DNA of 64,000 nt from Bradyrhizobium sp. AZCC 1721 (GCF_036924715.1 NZ_JAZHSB010000001.1:5013001-5077000); one strand, 5' to 3'. Numbered from the stretch's first letter, positions 17,783-27,669 are shown. Notes: generated by a model from the letters alone, not told the origin. A program made the numbers and translations.

Positions 17783-19324
17783 TTAGCGCGAGGATTGGCG
17801 ATCGCGGAGGAGCGAAAACAGCCACCCCCTGCCGAACAGCAGCATGATTGCGACCCCGTACACGAACGCGCCGGCTGCAATCAGCAACGCCAACACGGTC
17901 TCATCGCGGAACGTGTGCATCTGCGCAAAATAGACGCTCGCGAATCGCGCGGTGGCCCACAACGAGGCACCGAGCACGACACCGGCCGCGGCGAACTTGG
18001 CGAGCGACGTCATCCAGGCGCGGTCGAGTTCGAGGTAGCCTGCCCGCACTGCGAAGGCGAGCACCAGCAAAAGATTGACCCAGGCCCCAATGGCGGTGGC
18101 GAGCGCCAGGCCGATTTGCGCCAGCGCGCCCATCAGCGCGACCTTCAGCGCGACGTTGACGGCAACGCCGGTCAGCGCCGCCTTGACCGGCGTCGCGGTG
18201 TCCTGCCGGGCATAGAAGGTTGCTACCGCACTGCGGATGGTCACGAACGGGATGAGTCCGATTGCGTATGCGGCCAGCGTGGCGCCGGCAGCCACCGCAT
18301 CCGCGTTCGAGAACGCGCCGCGCGCAAACATCGCGCGCATGATCACGTCAGGCACGGTGAGGAAGGCGGCGACGAAGGGCACCGAAAACAGCAGCGAGAA
18401 TTCGAACGCCCGCCGCTGCGCGGCGGATGCACCGGTGATATCGTTCGCCGTGAGGCGCCGCGACATTTCCGGCAGCAGCACGGTGCCGATCGCGATCCCG
18501 ATCACGCCGATCGGCAACTGGTTGAGACGGTCGGCATAATACAGCGCCGAAAGCGCGCCTGCCGGCAGAAAGGTCGCGATGATCGTATCGGCGAACAACG
18601 CGATCTGCGTTCCCATCGAGCCGATGGTCGCAGGCCCCAGCGCCCGGAAGAACGCACGCACGTCTTCGTCGAATTTGACGAAAGCGAATTTCGGCAGGAT
18701 GCCGGTCTTGGCCGCGTCGCCAGCCAGCAGCAGGAATTCAAGGATGCCGGCAAGCAGAACGCCCCATGCGGCGGCGTAGCCAGCGCCCGGAAAGAACGCC
18801 GCCAGCGCCAGCGTCGCCATCATCGACAGATTGAGGAAGATCGGCGCGGCGGCAGCGCTGGCGAAGCGATGCATCACATTGAGCATGCCGCCGTACAGCG
18901 TCACCAGCGTGATCAGCAGCAAATACGGAAACGTGATCCGCGTCAGCGAAATCGCCAGTTCGCCACGCGCCGGATCGTCCTTGAACCCCGGCGCTAGAAT
19001 GGCGATCACTTCCGGCATGAACACCCAGGCCACAACCAGCAAAACAACCTGCGCGGCGAACAAGAGCGTGAAGATCCGATCGGCAAACAGTTTTGCCGAT
19101 GCTTCGCTTTTGCCGTGCAGATGCGCATAGGCCGGCACGAAGGCAGCGTTGAAGGCACCTTCGGCGAAGATCGCGCGAAAATGATTGGGCAGCCGCAGCG
19201 CCACGAAAAACGCGTCCGCGAGGGGGCCTGCGCCGAGAATCGCGGCGAGCATGATATCGCGCGCGAATCCGGTCAGCCGCGAAAGCAGCGTATAACCGCC
19301 GACGGTGAAGATGCGTCCAAGCAT
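17783..19324 (-). CDS. murJ: Lipid II flippase MurJ (MviN)
   Basis: The 513-residue product has about 14 hydrophobic helices. It begins with the family signature (LLSRLTGFARDIMLA), then the LPNHFRAIFAEGAFNAAFVP segment. MurJ moves lipid-linked peptidoglycan precursor across the inner membrane. The length and the charged residues in the early helices agree with a functional flippase. It lies downstream of the sugar gene pair gnnA/gnnB-like on the same strand, with a 113-bp gap. Being at the edge of a polysaccharide cluster, it could be mistaken for a Wzx, but the N-terminal motif is MurJ. Confidence 0.93.
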   Translation of the reverse strand: MLGRIFTVGGYTLLSRLTGFARDIMLAAILGAGPLADAFFVALRLPNHFRAIFAEGAFNAAFVPAYAHLHGKSEASAKLFADRIFTLLFAAQVVLLVVAWVFMPEVIAILAPGFKDDPARGELAISLTRITFPYLLLITLVTLYGGMLNVMHRFASAAAAPIFLNLSMMATLALAAFFPGAGYAAAWGVLLAGILEFLLLAGDAAKTGILPKFAFVKFDEDVRAFFRALGPATIGSMGTQIALFADTIIATFLPAGALSALYYADRLNQLPIGVIGIAIGTVLLPEMSRRLTANDITGASAAQRRAFEFSLLFSVPFVAAFLTVPDVIMRAMFARGAFSNADAVAAGATLAAYAIGLIPFVTIRSAVATFYARQDTATPVKAALTGVAVNVALKVALMGALAQIGLALATAIGAWVNLLLVLAFAVRAGYLELDRAWMTSLAKFAAAGVVLGASLWATARFASVYFAQMHTFRDETVLALLIAAGAFVYGVAIMLLFGRGWLFSLLRDRQSSR

Positions 19325-19437
19325 GCGCCGCTTCTAGCGCATATTCGCAAAACGGGGAAATCAGTCCGCTAGCAGCTTAGCCTTGATGTTGACCGAAACC
19401 GGCCACCACCTTGCTGACGCTGCCCTTCGGGTCGGGT

Positions 19438-20589
19438 TCACGCCTGAAGCGCGCCGCGTACCGCCTTGATGACCCGCTCCTGCGTCGGCTCTTCGAGATA
19501 GGCATGTATCGGCAGGCTGATGACGTCGGCGGACAGGCTCTCGCACGCCGGCAGTCCGCCATCCGCGACCGGGAAATCGCGATAGGCGGTCTGCTGATGC
19601 ATCGATTTCGCGTAATAGATCGCGGTCGGAATCCCATGCGCTTTGAGGTCGGCAGCGAAGCGGTCACGGTCCGTGCCTTTGGGCAGGCGGATCGTATAGC
19701 AGGCCCAGATCGAGCTGCAGCCGCTGGCAAGACGGGGCACCGTCACGACATTGCCGAGCCCCCGCGCATAGCGCTCCGCGACCACATTGCGCGCCGCGAT
19801 CTCGTCCTCGAAGATTTTTAGCTTCTCGATCAGAATCGCAGCCTGCATGGTGTCGAGCCGCGCGGTAAGCCCGACACGGACGTTGTCGTATTTGTCCGAG
19901 CCCTGGCCGTGGACGCGGATGCTGCGCAGCGTTTCGGCCAGCGCATCGTCGTCGGTGAAGATCGCGCCGCCGTCCCCGAAGCAGCCGAGCGGCTTTGCGG
20001 GAAAGAAGCTGGTGGTGGTCGCCAGACCGAAGGTGCCGAGCCGGCGGCCCTTGTAGGTGGCGCCAAAGCTCTGGGCGGCGTCGTTGAGCACGAACAGGCC
20101 CTCGGCTTCGGCGATGGCGCTGATCGCGTCCTGGTCGGCCGGCTGTCCAAACAGGTCGACCGGAATGACGGCGCGCGGATTCAGGCCACGCTGCCGCGCC
20201 GTCGCGATTCCGCGCTTGAGCGAGCCGGGGTCGATGTTGAAGGTCACCTCATCGACATCGACGAAGACGGGCGTGGCACCGGTCAGCACCACCACCTCGC
20301 CGGTCGCGCAAAAAGTGAAGGACGGACACAGCACGGCATCGCCTGGGCCGATATTTTTCGCCATCAGCACCATCAGCAGCGCGTCGGTGCCGCTGGCGCA
20401 GCTCACCACATGCTTGGCGCCGCAAAATTTTGCCAGCGCGGCTTCCAGCTCAGTGACCTCCGGTCCGTTGATGAACTGGCAGTGATCGAGCACGCGGGCA
20501 ACGGCCTCATCGATCGATTTGCCGAGCCGGCGGCGCTGCGCAGCGATATCAGCGAAGGGAACGGGTTCTGGGCGCATGTGCTGGTTCAT
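19438..20589 (-). CDS. DegT/DnrJ/EryC1 sugar aminotransferase, GnnB/WbpE-like
   Basis: The 383-residue PLP enzyme carries CASGTDAL, the aspartate-containing NDAAQSFGA, and the PLP lysine in FFPAKPLGCFGDGG. Its pattern closely follows WbpE-type enzymes, which transaminate the 3-oxo group of a UDP-sugar using glutamate. It is 27 bp downstream of an NAD-dependent oxidoreductase gene that would make the 3-oxo substrate. That pairing matches GnnA-GnnB, which make UDP-2-acetamido-3-amino-glucose for 2,3-diaminoglucose lipid A, a known Bradyrhizobium trait. Since no acetyltransferase gene accompanies it, the free 3-amine fits lipid A N-acylation. A second aminotransferase of this family is at 52.4 kb. 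Confidence 0.88.
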   Translation of the reverse strand: MNQHMRPEPVPFADIAAQRRRLGKSIDEAVARVLDHCQFINGPEVTELEAALAKFCGAKHVVSCASGTDALLMVLMAKNIGPGDAVLCPSFTFCATGEVVVLTGATPVFVDVDEVTFNIDPGSLKRGIATARQRGLNPRAVIPVDLFGQPADQDAISAIAEAEGLFVLNDAAQSFGATYKGRRLGTFGLATTTSFFPAKPLGCFGDGGAIFTDDDALAETLRSIRVHGQGSDKYDNVRVGLTARLDTMQAAILIEKLKIFEDEIAARNVVAERYARGLGNVVTVPRLASGCSSIWACYTIRLPKGTDRDRFAADLKAHGIPTAIYYAKSMHQQTAYRDFPVADGGLPACESLSADVISLPIHAYLEEPTQERVIKAVRGALQA

Positions 20590-20616
20590 GGAGTCTTGCT
20601 CGGTTCTGGAAGGAAT

Positions 20617-21633
20617 TCAGCCGGCGATACGGCGCGGCCCCTTGCGCGCGGCGGAGGCCGCGGGCTTGGCGGGCTGCTCGAGGCAGCGAATGGCGATTTC
20701 AAGACTGGCGACGCCCTCGTCGCCGGAAACCGCCGGCATATTGCCGGTGCGGACGGCATCGAGGAATGCGATCAGCTCGGCGCGTAGCGGTTCGTCATGA
20801 CCGACGGGCAGATGCCGCATCGAGTAGCTGCCGTCGGGCTTGAAACCGAAGCACTCGGTCACCTGCCGTGTCAAAAGATCGCCCATCACATATTTGCCGC
20901 GGGTTGCGACCGTAACGCTACGCGCCTTGAACGGGGTCAGCCAGTTGGTGTTGATATGGGCAAGCACGCCGGAGGCGGTGCGGAATTGCAAGAGCGCGAT
21001 GTCCTCGCGCTCGGCAACCGCGCTGGAAAGCTGCGGCTGCACCTCGACGATATCGGACTCGGTGAACCAGCGGATCAGGTCGATATCGTGGACGGCGAGA
21101 TCGATCACGACGCCAACATTGGACATCCGCGGCGGAAACGGCCCGACACGGGTGATGCCGATCGAAAGAATGTCCTCGCCCGAGATCGCCTGCTTGATCG
21201 CGGCGACTGCCGGATTGAAGCGCTCGACATGGCCGACCATCAGCGTCACGCCGGCACTACGCGCCGCATTGACGATGTCCTGCCCTTCCTCGACGGTCGA
21301 GGCCACCGGCTTCTCGACCAGGAGGTGGATGTTGCGGGTAATGCAGGCGAGCGCAATCTCGTGATGGAGATGGGTCGGCGCCGCGATCGTCACGGCATCG
21401 ACGCCCTCGTCAAACAGCTCGTCGAGTTCGGCGAACGCACGGCAGCCGGCGAGCGCGGTGGCGCGCGCGCGGTGTTCGGGTAACGGATCGACAATGCCGA
21501 CCAGCATCACGCCGGGTAGACCGGCCAGCACGCGGGCATGGTTGCTGCCCATCACACCCGCGCCGACTACGCCGACGCGCAAGCCGCGTTTTGCGTCGGC
21601 CTTCGCGTCGAATGCGGACCCTTTGGAACTCAT
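20617..21633 (-). CDS. Gfo/Idh/MocA oxidoreductase, GnnA-like UDP-GlcNAc 3-dehydrogenase
   Basis: The 338-residue protein has an N-terminal Rossmann fold (GVVGAGVMGSNHARVL) and the family's catalytic EKPV motif. Its GHVERFNP and DLAVHDIDL patterns are typical of UDP-N-acetylglucosamine 3-dehydrogenases. It would oxidise C3 of UDP-GlcNAc with NAD. It precedes the aminotransferase in one transcription unit. About 17 N-terminal residues lie before the Rossmann strand, so a later start is possible, though ATG 21633 is the first. Confidence 0.85.
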   Translation of the reverse strand: MSSKGSAFDAKADAKRGLRVGVVGAGVMGSNHARVLAGLPGVMLVGIVDPLPEHRARATALAGCRAFAELDELFDEGVDAVTIAAPTHLHHEIALACITRNIHLLVEKPVASTVEEGQDIVNAARSAGVTLMVGHVERFNPAVAAIKQAISGEDILSIGITRVGPFPPRMSNVGVVIDLAVHDIDLIRWFTESDIVEVQPQLSSAVAEREDIALLQFRTASGVLAHINTNWLTPFKARSVTVATRGKYVMGDLLTRQVTECFGFKPDGSYSMRHLPVGHDEPLRAELIAFLDAVRTGNMPAVSGDEGVASLEIAIRCLEQPAKPAASAARKGPRRIAG

Positions 21634-21649
21634 GTTTTGTCGACCCCAA

Positions 21650-21671
21650 GCAGATTCTAGGCAGATTCTAG
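21650..21671. repeat. Two tandem 11-bp direct repeats
   Basis: GCAGATTCTAG occurs twice in a row and is followed by a partial third unit (GCAGA). It lies just upstream of the GnnA-like gene, in the 172-bp gap before manC. No function is assigned. Confidence 0.6.
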
Positions 21672-21805
21672 GCAGAACCGCGCCGGTAGTATCCCCGGCG
21701 GTTCTCTAGCACGCCATCACAGATGTGGCGAACGCGATCGGCGGTTTTCGGACACGTTTTGATTCAAACAATTACAACCGTCGACTCGGTAGAACTACGG
21801 TCTGC

Positions 21806-23218
21806 TCAACTGCGCTGGTAGTCGTCCTCGATGCGGATGATATCGTCCTCGCCGAAATAGCTGCCGGTCTGGACCTCGATCAGCTCGAGCTGGATCTTGC
21901 CCGGGTTTTCTAACCGGTGCACCGCGCCGATCGGGATGTAGATCGATTCGTTCTCATGCACGGTCTTGACCAGTTCGTTGACCGTCACCTGCGCCGTTCC
22001 GCGCACCACGATCCAGTGCTCGGCGCGGTGGTGGTGTTTCTGCAGCGACAGCCGCCCGCCCGGCTTGACGATGATGCGCTTGACCTGATGCCGATCGCCA
22101 TTGTCGACCGACTGATAGGATCCCCAGGGCCGATGCACCCTGATGTGGTCTTCCGTCACCTGCGGCGCCACTGTCTTCAGTCTCGCGACCAGCCGCTTCA
22201 GCCCGTTGGCGTCCTTCTGCCGGCTCACCAGCACGGCGTCCTGGGTTGCGACCACCACGAGGTCGTCGACGCCTTCGAGCGCAACGAGCGCGCGATCGGT
22301 CGATACGTTGCAATTGCGCGAATCCTCAAACACGGCTGCGCCGCGCGCCGCGTTGCCCTCGCCGTCCTTGCCGGACAATTCCCACACCGCATGCCAGGAG
22401 CCGACATCGGACCAGCCGCACGCGACCGGCACGACCGCGGCACGCGAGGTCTTCTCCATCACCGCATAGTCGATGGAGATCGATTTCGCCGATCCGAACG
22501 AGGCCTCGTCGAGCTTGACGAAGCCGAGGTCGGTGCCTGCCTTCGTCACTGCATCAGTGACGGCTTGGACGCTGTCCGCATCGACCTTGCCATACTCATC
22601 CGACAGCACGGCAGCGCGGAACATGAAGTTGCCGCTATTCCAGAGATAGCCCGACTTGACGTAATCAGCAGCGGTTGCCGGATCGGGCTTCTCGACGAAC
22701 TTCGCGACTGCGCGAACCTTGCCGGAAATGACCTCGCCGGGATTGATGTAGCCATATTCGGTGGCGGCGCGTTCGGGCTGCACGCCGAACGTCACGATGT
22801 GCCCGGCTTCCGCGGCAGCCAGCCCTTCGCGGCAGGCGGCGCGGAAAGCGGGCGTGTCGCGCACCACGTGGTCGGCGGCGAGCGCCAGCACGATGGCACC
22901 CTTGTCGCGCGCTTGCGCAAAGGCAGCGCCGGCCGCGATCGCAGGCCCGGAATCGCGCCGCATCGGTTCGAGAAGCACGTCGGCTTCCAGTCCGATCTCC
23001 GCCAGTTGCTCGAGCACCATGAAGCGATAGGCGTTGTTGGTGATGATGACGGGCCGTTCGAACAGACCGGCATCCGAAACCCGCAACAGCGTATCCTGGA
23101 ACGTCGAACGCGCGCCGAACAGGGACAGGAACTGCTTGGGATGAACCTCGCGCGAGGCCGGCCACAGCCGCGTTCCGGCGCCGCCACACATGATGAGAGG
23201 AATAATTCGTCGGTTCAT
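21806..23218 (-). CDS. manC: Mannose-1-phosphate guanylyltransferase / mannose-6-phosphate isomerase
   Basis: The 470-residue bifunctional enzyme has the nucleotidyltransferase signature GGAGTRLWPASR near the N-terminus. A C-terminal cupin domain follows, with PWGSYQSVD and the metal-binding KHHHRAEHW cluster for isomerase activity. It makes GDP-mannose from mannose-1-phosphate and interconverts fructose-6-phosphate and mannose-6-phosphate. GDP-mannose is the substrate of the two Gmd enzymes in this window. It lies 12 bp after the UDP-glucuronate epimerase gene, in the same operon. No phosphomannomutase gene is seen nearby. Confidence 0.93.
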   Translation of the reverse strand: MNRRIIPLIMCGGAGTRLWPASREVHPKQFLSLFGARSTFQDTLLRVSDAGLFERPVIITNNAYRFMVLEQLAEIGLEADVLLEPMRRDSGPAIAAGAAFAQARDKGAIVLALAADHVVRDTPAFRAACREGLAAAEAGHIVTFGVQPERAATEYGYINPGEVISGKVRAVAKFVEKPDPATAADYVKSGYLWNSGNFMFRAAVLSDEYGKVDADSVQAVTDAVTKAGTDLGFVKLDEASFGSAKSISIDYAVMEKTSRAAVVPVACGWSDVGSWHAVWELSGKDGEGNAARGAAVFEDSRNCNVSTDRALVALEGVDDLVVVATQDAVLVSRQKDANGLKRLVARLKTVAPQVTEDHIRVHRPWGSYQSVDNGDRHQVKRIIVKPGGRLSLQKHHHRAEHWIVVRGTAQVTVNELVKTVHENESIYIPIGAVHRLENPGKIQLELIEVQTGSYFGEDDIIRIEDDYQRS

Positions 23219-23230
23219 CGGCGCCTCAAA

Positions 23231-24220
23231 TCAAATCCTGTAGTAGTCGCGATACCAGGCAACGAAGTCGCGAAGCCCTTCCTCGATCGAAGTCTGCGGC
23301 CTGAAGCCGGTGTCGCGCATCAGTTCGGTTACGTCAGCAAAAGTCTCGGTCACATCTCCGGGCTGCATCGGCAGCATCTCCTTGACCGCCGCGCGGCCCA
23401 ATTCCCGCTCTAAAACCGCTACCACATGGGTCAGCTCTTCCGGATGATTATTGCCGACATTGTAGACTTTTGCCGGCGCCCCGGCGCCCTGCCCGCCGTC
23501 GCGCGGGGCCTGGTCGACCAGCCGCAATACGGCACGCGTCACGTCCTCGATATAGGTAAAGTCGCGTCGCATCCTGCCATCGTTAAAGAGCCTGATCGGG
23601 GTACCCTCCACGATCGCCTTGGTAAACAGGTAAACCGCCATGTCGGGCCGTCCCCATGGCCCATAGATGGTGAAGAACCGCAGGCCCGTTACCGGAAGAC
23701 GGTAGAGATGGCTGTAGGAATGCGCGATCAGCTCATTGGCCTTCTTGGTGGCGGCATAGAGGCTGATCGGATGGTCGGTCTTGTCCTCCACCGAAAACGG
23801 TAGTTTCGTATTGGCGCCGTAGACCGATGAGGACGAGGCGTAGACCAGATGGCCGCATCCATGATGCCGGCAGCCTTCCAGCACGTTGACGAAGCCCGCT
23901 AGATTGGCATCGACATAGGCGTGCGGATGATCGATCGAATAACGCACGCCGGCCTGGGCTGCGAGATGCACCACGCTTGGAAAGCGGTGTTTGGCGAACA
24001 GGTGTTCCACTGACGTGCGACTAGCGAGATCGATCTGCTCGAATGTGAAACCCTGCTCCCGGCGCAGAACCTCCAGCCGCGCCCGCTTCAACGCCGGATC
24101 GTAATAGTCGTTGAGATTGTCGAGCCCGATCACGGCGCGGCCTTCGGCCAGCAGCCGGCGCGCAACGTGGAAGCCGATGAAACCCGCAGCTCCGGTGACC
24201 AATATGGGTTGATCCGGCAT
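23231..24220 (-). CDS. UDP-glucuronate 4-epimerase (CapI/LspL-type)
   Basis: The 329-residue extended SDR has the NAD motif GAAGFIGFH, the catalytic SSSSVYG serine block and YAATKKAN (Y-x3-K). The N-terminal pattern followed by YYDPALKRARL is typical of UDP-glucuronate 4-epimerases of rhizobia, which make UDP-galacturonate for LPS or capsule. The ATG at 24220 has AAGGATACG upstream and places the Rossmann strand at residue 6. A GalE activity cannot be excluded, but a better GalE is present at 35.8 kb. Confidence 0.88.
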   Translation of the reverse strand: MPDQPILVTGAAGFIGFHVARRLLAEGRAVIGLDNLNDYYDPALKRARLEVLRREQGFTFEQIDLASRTSVEHLFAKHRFPSVVHLAAQAGVRYSIDHPHAYVDANLAGFVNVLEGCRHHGCGHLVYASSSSVYGANTKLPFSVEDKTDHPISLYAATKKANELIAHSYSHLYRLPVTGLRFFTIYGPWGRPDMAVYLFTKAIVEGTPIRLFNDGRMRRDFTYIEDVTRAVLRLVDQAPRDGGQGAGAPAKVYNVGNNHPEELTHVVAVLERELGRAAVKEMLPMQPGDVTETFADVTELMRDTGFRPQTSIEEGLRDFVAWYRDYYRI

Positions 24221-24402
24221 CGTATCCTTGGAAGGCGCCGCTCGATGGCTGAAATTTCTGTCGCCAGGCCTCTTTACCTGCGTTGCCGAGGCCACCGCAA
24301 CACCTACCAGTCCCGCTATTGCCAGATCGGCCCGAAAACCATACCAAGGCGCCCGAATTGCATCGCTTTTTGCACCCTCTTCTCAAACCCGGCACGGGCG
24401 AG

Positions 24403-25362
24403 ATGCGCCGAATCCTGCTTTCGACATTGAAGATACTGGTCTCGGCGGCGCTCTTGTATTTTTCGTTGCGCAAGGTGGACCTCGCCGACCTCGCGGCCCG
24501 CATCGACGTTTCCAGCCTCGGCTGGCTCGGCGTGGCGATTGCCGTGACGTTCCTGCAGATATTCGTCGGCGTGTTGCGATGGCGCGAGATCGGTGCGGAA
24601 TGCGGCGCTCCGCTGCCGACCCGGCAGGCGATGCGCTTCAACGTGATCGGGATGTTCTTCAACCAGACGCTACCGTCCTCGATCGGCGGCGACGCGGTCA
24701 GGCTATGGCTTGTCGCGCGCAACGGCGCCGGCTGGCGGGCGGCGACCTATTCCATCTTCGTCGATCGTGCCATCGGCCTGATCGCGCTCGCGGTCGTCAT
24801 TGTTGCGAGCCTGCCGTGGAGCTATCGGCTGATCACCGATCCCCATGGCAGGTCGGCGCTGCTGTTCGTCGATTTCGCGGCGCTTGCCGGTGGCCTCGGA
24901 TTTCTCCTGCTCGGCAGGCTGCGGTGGCCGTGGCTGAAGCACTGGTGGGGCACCCATCACATCCACGCCTGCTCGGTGATCGCCAATCGCGTGCTGTTCA
25001 GCCGCACTCACGGCCCGAAAGTTGCGGTGCTGTCGCTATTGGTGCACGTGCTTGCCGTCGTCATCGCCTGGTGCGTGGTGCAGTCGATCGCCGCCCCCGT
25101 TGTGTTCGGCCAGATCTTCCAGCTTGTTCCGCCCGTCATGCTGATCACCATGCTGCCGATCTCGATTGCCGGCTGGGGCGTCCGCGAAGCCACCATGGGG
25201 CTGGCGTTCGGGTATGCCGGCCTGATGGCCAACGAGGGCGTCAACATCTCCCTGCTCTATGGCGCGGTATCCTTCATCGTCGGCGCGATCGGCGGCCTGG
25301 TCTGGATTTTCAGCGCCGAGAAAGCCGCGCAGGGCGTAACGCCGATCGAAGTTCCCAAATAA
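24403..25362 (+). CDS. Lysylphosphatidylglycerol synthase TM region / UPF0104 flippase-like protein
   Basis: The 319-residue protein is built of about eight hydrophobic helices and carries the family's NQTLPSSIGGDAVR motif and a C-terminal PPVMLITMLPISIAGWGVREA block. This is the membrane domain found in MprF and in stand-alone AglD/YbhN proteins, which are thought to move lipids or polyprenyl-linked sugars. No soluble aminoacyltransferase domain is attached, so it does not modify lipids by lysine. The start at 24403 is chosen because the upstream part of the frame is not hydrophobic. It lies 28 bp before the initiating sugar-phosphate transferase gene, suggesting a role in handling the lipid-linked intermediate. 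Confidence 0.82.
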   Translation: MRRILLSTLKILVSAALLYFSLRKVDLADLAARIDVSSLGWLGVAIAVTFLQIFVGVLRWREIGAECGAPLPTRQAMRFNVIGMFFNQTLPSSIGGDAVRLWLVARNGAGWRAATYSIFVDRAIGLIALAVVIVASLPWSYRLITDPHGRSALLFVDFAALAGGLGFLLLGRLRWPWLKHWWGTHHIHACSVIANRVLFSRTHGPKVAVLSLLVHVLAVVIAWCVVQSIAAPVVFGQIFQLVPPVMLITMLPISIAGWGVREATMGLAFGYAGLMANEGVNISLLYGAVSFIVGAIGGLVWIFSAEKAAQGVTPIEVPK

Positions 25363-25390
25363 TTTTCGAACAACATGCCGCGCGGGTAGA

Positions 25391-26413
25391 ATGGCCAATT
25401 CGCAACTATTGCTGTCGTTTGCCACAGTAGTGCCGGCTGCGCTGTTGTCGGCCGTCCTGACATGGGCGATCCGGCCGCTGATGGTGCGGATAGTGCTGGC
25501 AAAACCGAATGCGCGCTCTTCCCATCGGGTTCCGACACCGCAGGGCGCGGGCGTCGCGGTGATCGCGGCCACGCTGATCGCGGCGGCTGCGGTCATCGCG
25601 CTTGCCGACGCGGCGGAGATGAGAATTCCCGTCGCCGTGTTCGGCGCGACGCTGTTCATCGCGGCCGTCGGCTTCGCCGATGACGTCAACTCAATTCCCG
25701 TGGTGCCGCGACTGTTGCTGCAGGGACTGACCGTCGCGGCGGTGATCTTGGTCGCCCCCGACAGCTTACGGATCGTTCCTGCCTGCCCGCTCTGGCTCGA
25801 GCGCGGCCTCCTGATCCTCGCAGGGCTGTGGTTCGTGAACCTCGTCAACTTCATGGACGGGTTGGACCTGATGACGGTCGCCGAGATCGTGCCCATCACC
25901 GGCGCACTCGTTCTGCTCGGCTGGCTCGGCGGACTTCCGGCGTCAACGATGGTCGCCGCCGCAGCACTGTTCGGCGCGATGCTCGGCTTCGCGCCCTTCA
26001 ACCGGCCGGTAGCAAAAATCTTTCTCGGGGACGTCGGCAGCCTGCCGATCGGCTTGTTGGTCGGCTGGTGTCTCTTGCAACTCGCCTGGCATCAGCAAGT
26101 GGCAGCGGCGCTGCTGTTGCCGCTCTATTACCTCGCCGATGCGACCGCCACGCTGCTGCGGCGCGTCGCGCGGCGCGAGCCGTTCTGGGCCGCGCATCGC
26201 ACCCACTTCTATCAGCGCGCCACCGACAACGGCTTTTCGGTATCGCGCGTGGTGAGCGAAGTGTTCGCGCTCAACCTCGTGCTGGCTACGCTGGCGGTCG
26301 GCGCGGCCATGACCTCGTCCGCTGCGATAGCCGGCCTGTTACTCGGTGCTGGAGGCGCCGCGACGGCGCTCTTGATGCACCGTTTCTCACGCCGTCAACC
26401 GTCTCGCGTCTGA
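25391..26413 (+). CDS. Polyprenyl-phosphate sugar-1-phosphate transferase (WecA/WbpL family)
   Basis: The 340-residue integral membrane protein shows the family motifs in order: FADDVNS (Asp pair), NFMDGLD, FLGDVGSLPIG, and HRTHFYQRA in the last cytoplasmic loop. It transfers a HexNAc-1-phosphate from UDP-sugar to undecaprenyl phosphate, the first step of O-antigen synthesis. Close relatives act with WbpM, which is encoded 1.3 kb away. It is co-directional with the flippase-like gene, and its stop is 5 bp from that of the convergent GT4 gene. Confidence 0.88.
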   Translation: MANSQLLLSFATVVPAALLSAVLTWAIRPLMVRIVLAKPNARSSHRVPTPQGAGVAVIAATLIAAAAVIALADAAEMRIPVAVFGATLFIAAVGFADDVNSIPVVPRLLLQGLTVAAVILVAPDSLRIVPACPLWLERGLLILAGLWFVNLVNFMDGLDLMTVAEIVPITGALVLLGWLGGLPASTMVAAAALFGAMLGFAPFNRPVAKIFLGDVGSLPIGLLVGWCLLQLAWHQQVAAALLLPLYYLADATATLLRRVARREPFWAAHRTHFYQRATDNGFSVSRVVSEVFALNLVLATLAVGAAMTSSAAIAGLLLGAGGAATALLMHRFSRRQPSRV

Positions 26414-26418
26414 TCCGG

Positions 26419-27615
26419 CTACTTCTGCGCGAGTTCCCGGATTAGCCCGCAATAGTCGTCCATGGCGATCTCAAAATCGAAGCGCTTGGAGATTTCAGCT
26501 GCGCGCTCGGCCCGTTGCGGGTCAATGGAAGCGGCGGCACGACCGACCGTTTTCGCCAGTTCATCGGCCTTGCCAGGTTCGACGACCCAGCCGACATCGT
26601 GCTCGGTCACCGTCAACGCCGCTTCGGCATCCGCTTCGGAAACCAGGATCACTGGACGGCCGATCGCCAGCAGATTGTAGAATCGGCTCGGCACCGATAT
26701 GCCGGCAACGTTCTTGCGATACGGAATGATCCAGGCGTCCGCGGCCGAAAGAAAGGCCTCCAACTGCTCGTCCTCGACGCGGTCGACCAAGGTGACGTTG
26801 GGAAGTTTTGCCTCGGCCTGCAGGGCCTTCAACTGGTCGAACCCGATCCCCCAGCCCGACAGCAGGAAGTGTATATTCTTGTCGTCGCGCAGCAGGCGCG
26901 CCGCTTCGAACACGATGACGGGATCGTGGGTAAAGCCGAGATTGCCAGACAGTCCGACGACGAAGCGGGCGGAAAGCGAGCGGCGGTACGGATTGTCCGG
27001 GTCGATCGCGCGAACGCCACGTGCAAGTGTCGCCCAGTTCGGAATGAAGCGGATCTTGTCACTTGTCATTCCGCCATAGCGCAGCAGCAGCTTCTCGGTG
27101 TCGCGGCCGATGATGACGACGGCATCGAGCGCGCGAAACATCGGCGCGTTCAAGGCGCGCATCGCTTTCGCCACGATCGACTGCGGCTTCAACAAGCCAG
27201 CCATGACGAGGACGTCGGGATAGAGATCGTGCATGATCAGCGCTGATCTCGCGCCTTTCAATCTGGCCGCGGCGGCAAAAGCGTAAGGCAGCATGAAGGG
27301 CGCCGGCACGGTCAGCGTGACGTCGCCGCGCCGCAACCTCGCCAGCAGCACGAAAAACATCCGGACCGTGAACAGCAATTCGGCCACGGCGCGCCTTCCC
27401 AGCGCGCCCTTGCCCGGCATCCAGTTCTTGACCTCGACGACCTCAGGCTTGCCCGCTTGCGCCGAGATCGCGGAGCCCGCCGTTCCCGACAGCACCGTCA
27501 CCTCGGCCTCCTGTGCCACGTGGTCGGAAATCGCGGCCATGATCGCCGCCGTCGTGCTCGGATCGGGCGGATAATGCTGGCTGACGACGACGACTTTTCC
27601 GGACTTCTGCATCAT
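26419..27615 (-). CDS. GT4 glycosyltransferase (WbuB-like)
   Basis: The 398-residue GT-B enzyme has an N-terminal acceptor lobe starting VVVSQHYPPDPSTTAA. Its C-terminal lobe has LSGNLGFTHDP, LLSGWGIG and the SVPSRFYNLLAIGRPV donor loop. The pattern matches WbuB-type transferases in O-antigen clusters, which add the second sugar to the undecaprenyl-linked primer. Two ATG codons in tandem occur at 27615/27612. It follows the WbpM-like gene by 54 bp, so the two are probably co-transcribed. Confidence 0.85.
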   Translation of the reverse strand: MMQKSGKVVVVSQHYPPDPSTTAAIMAAISDHVAQEAEVTVLSGTAGSAISAQAGKPEVVEVKNWMPGKGALGRRAVAELLFTVRMFFVLLARLRRGDVTLTVPAPFMLPYAFAAAARLKGARSALIMHDLYPDVLVMAGLLKPQSIVAKAMRALNAPMFRALDAVVIIGRDTEKLLLRYGGMTSDKIRFIPNWATLARGVRAIDPDNPYRRSLSARFVVGLSGNLGFTHDPVIVFEAARLLRDDKNIHFLLSGWGIGFDQLKALQAEAKLPNVTLVDRVEDEQLEAFLSAADAWIIPYRKNVAGISVPSRFYNLLAIGRPVILVSEADAEAALTVTEHDVGWVVEPGKADELAKTVGRAAASIDPQRAERAAEISKRFDFEIAMDDYCGLIRELAQK

Positions 27616-27669
27616 GGCTTCCGAAGGGGCACGAGTGGCCGCGGGGACGGACCAGGCGAGGCAGCAAAA

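Noticed and set aside
17783-19324. Wzx O-antigen flippase
   Set aside because: The N-terminal signature and charged helix residues are those of MurJ/MviN.
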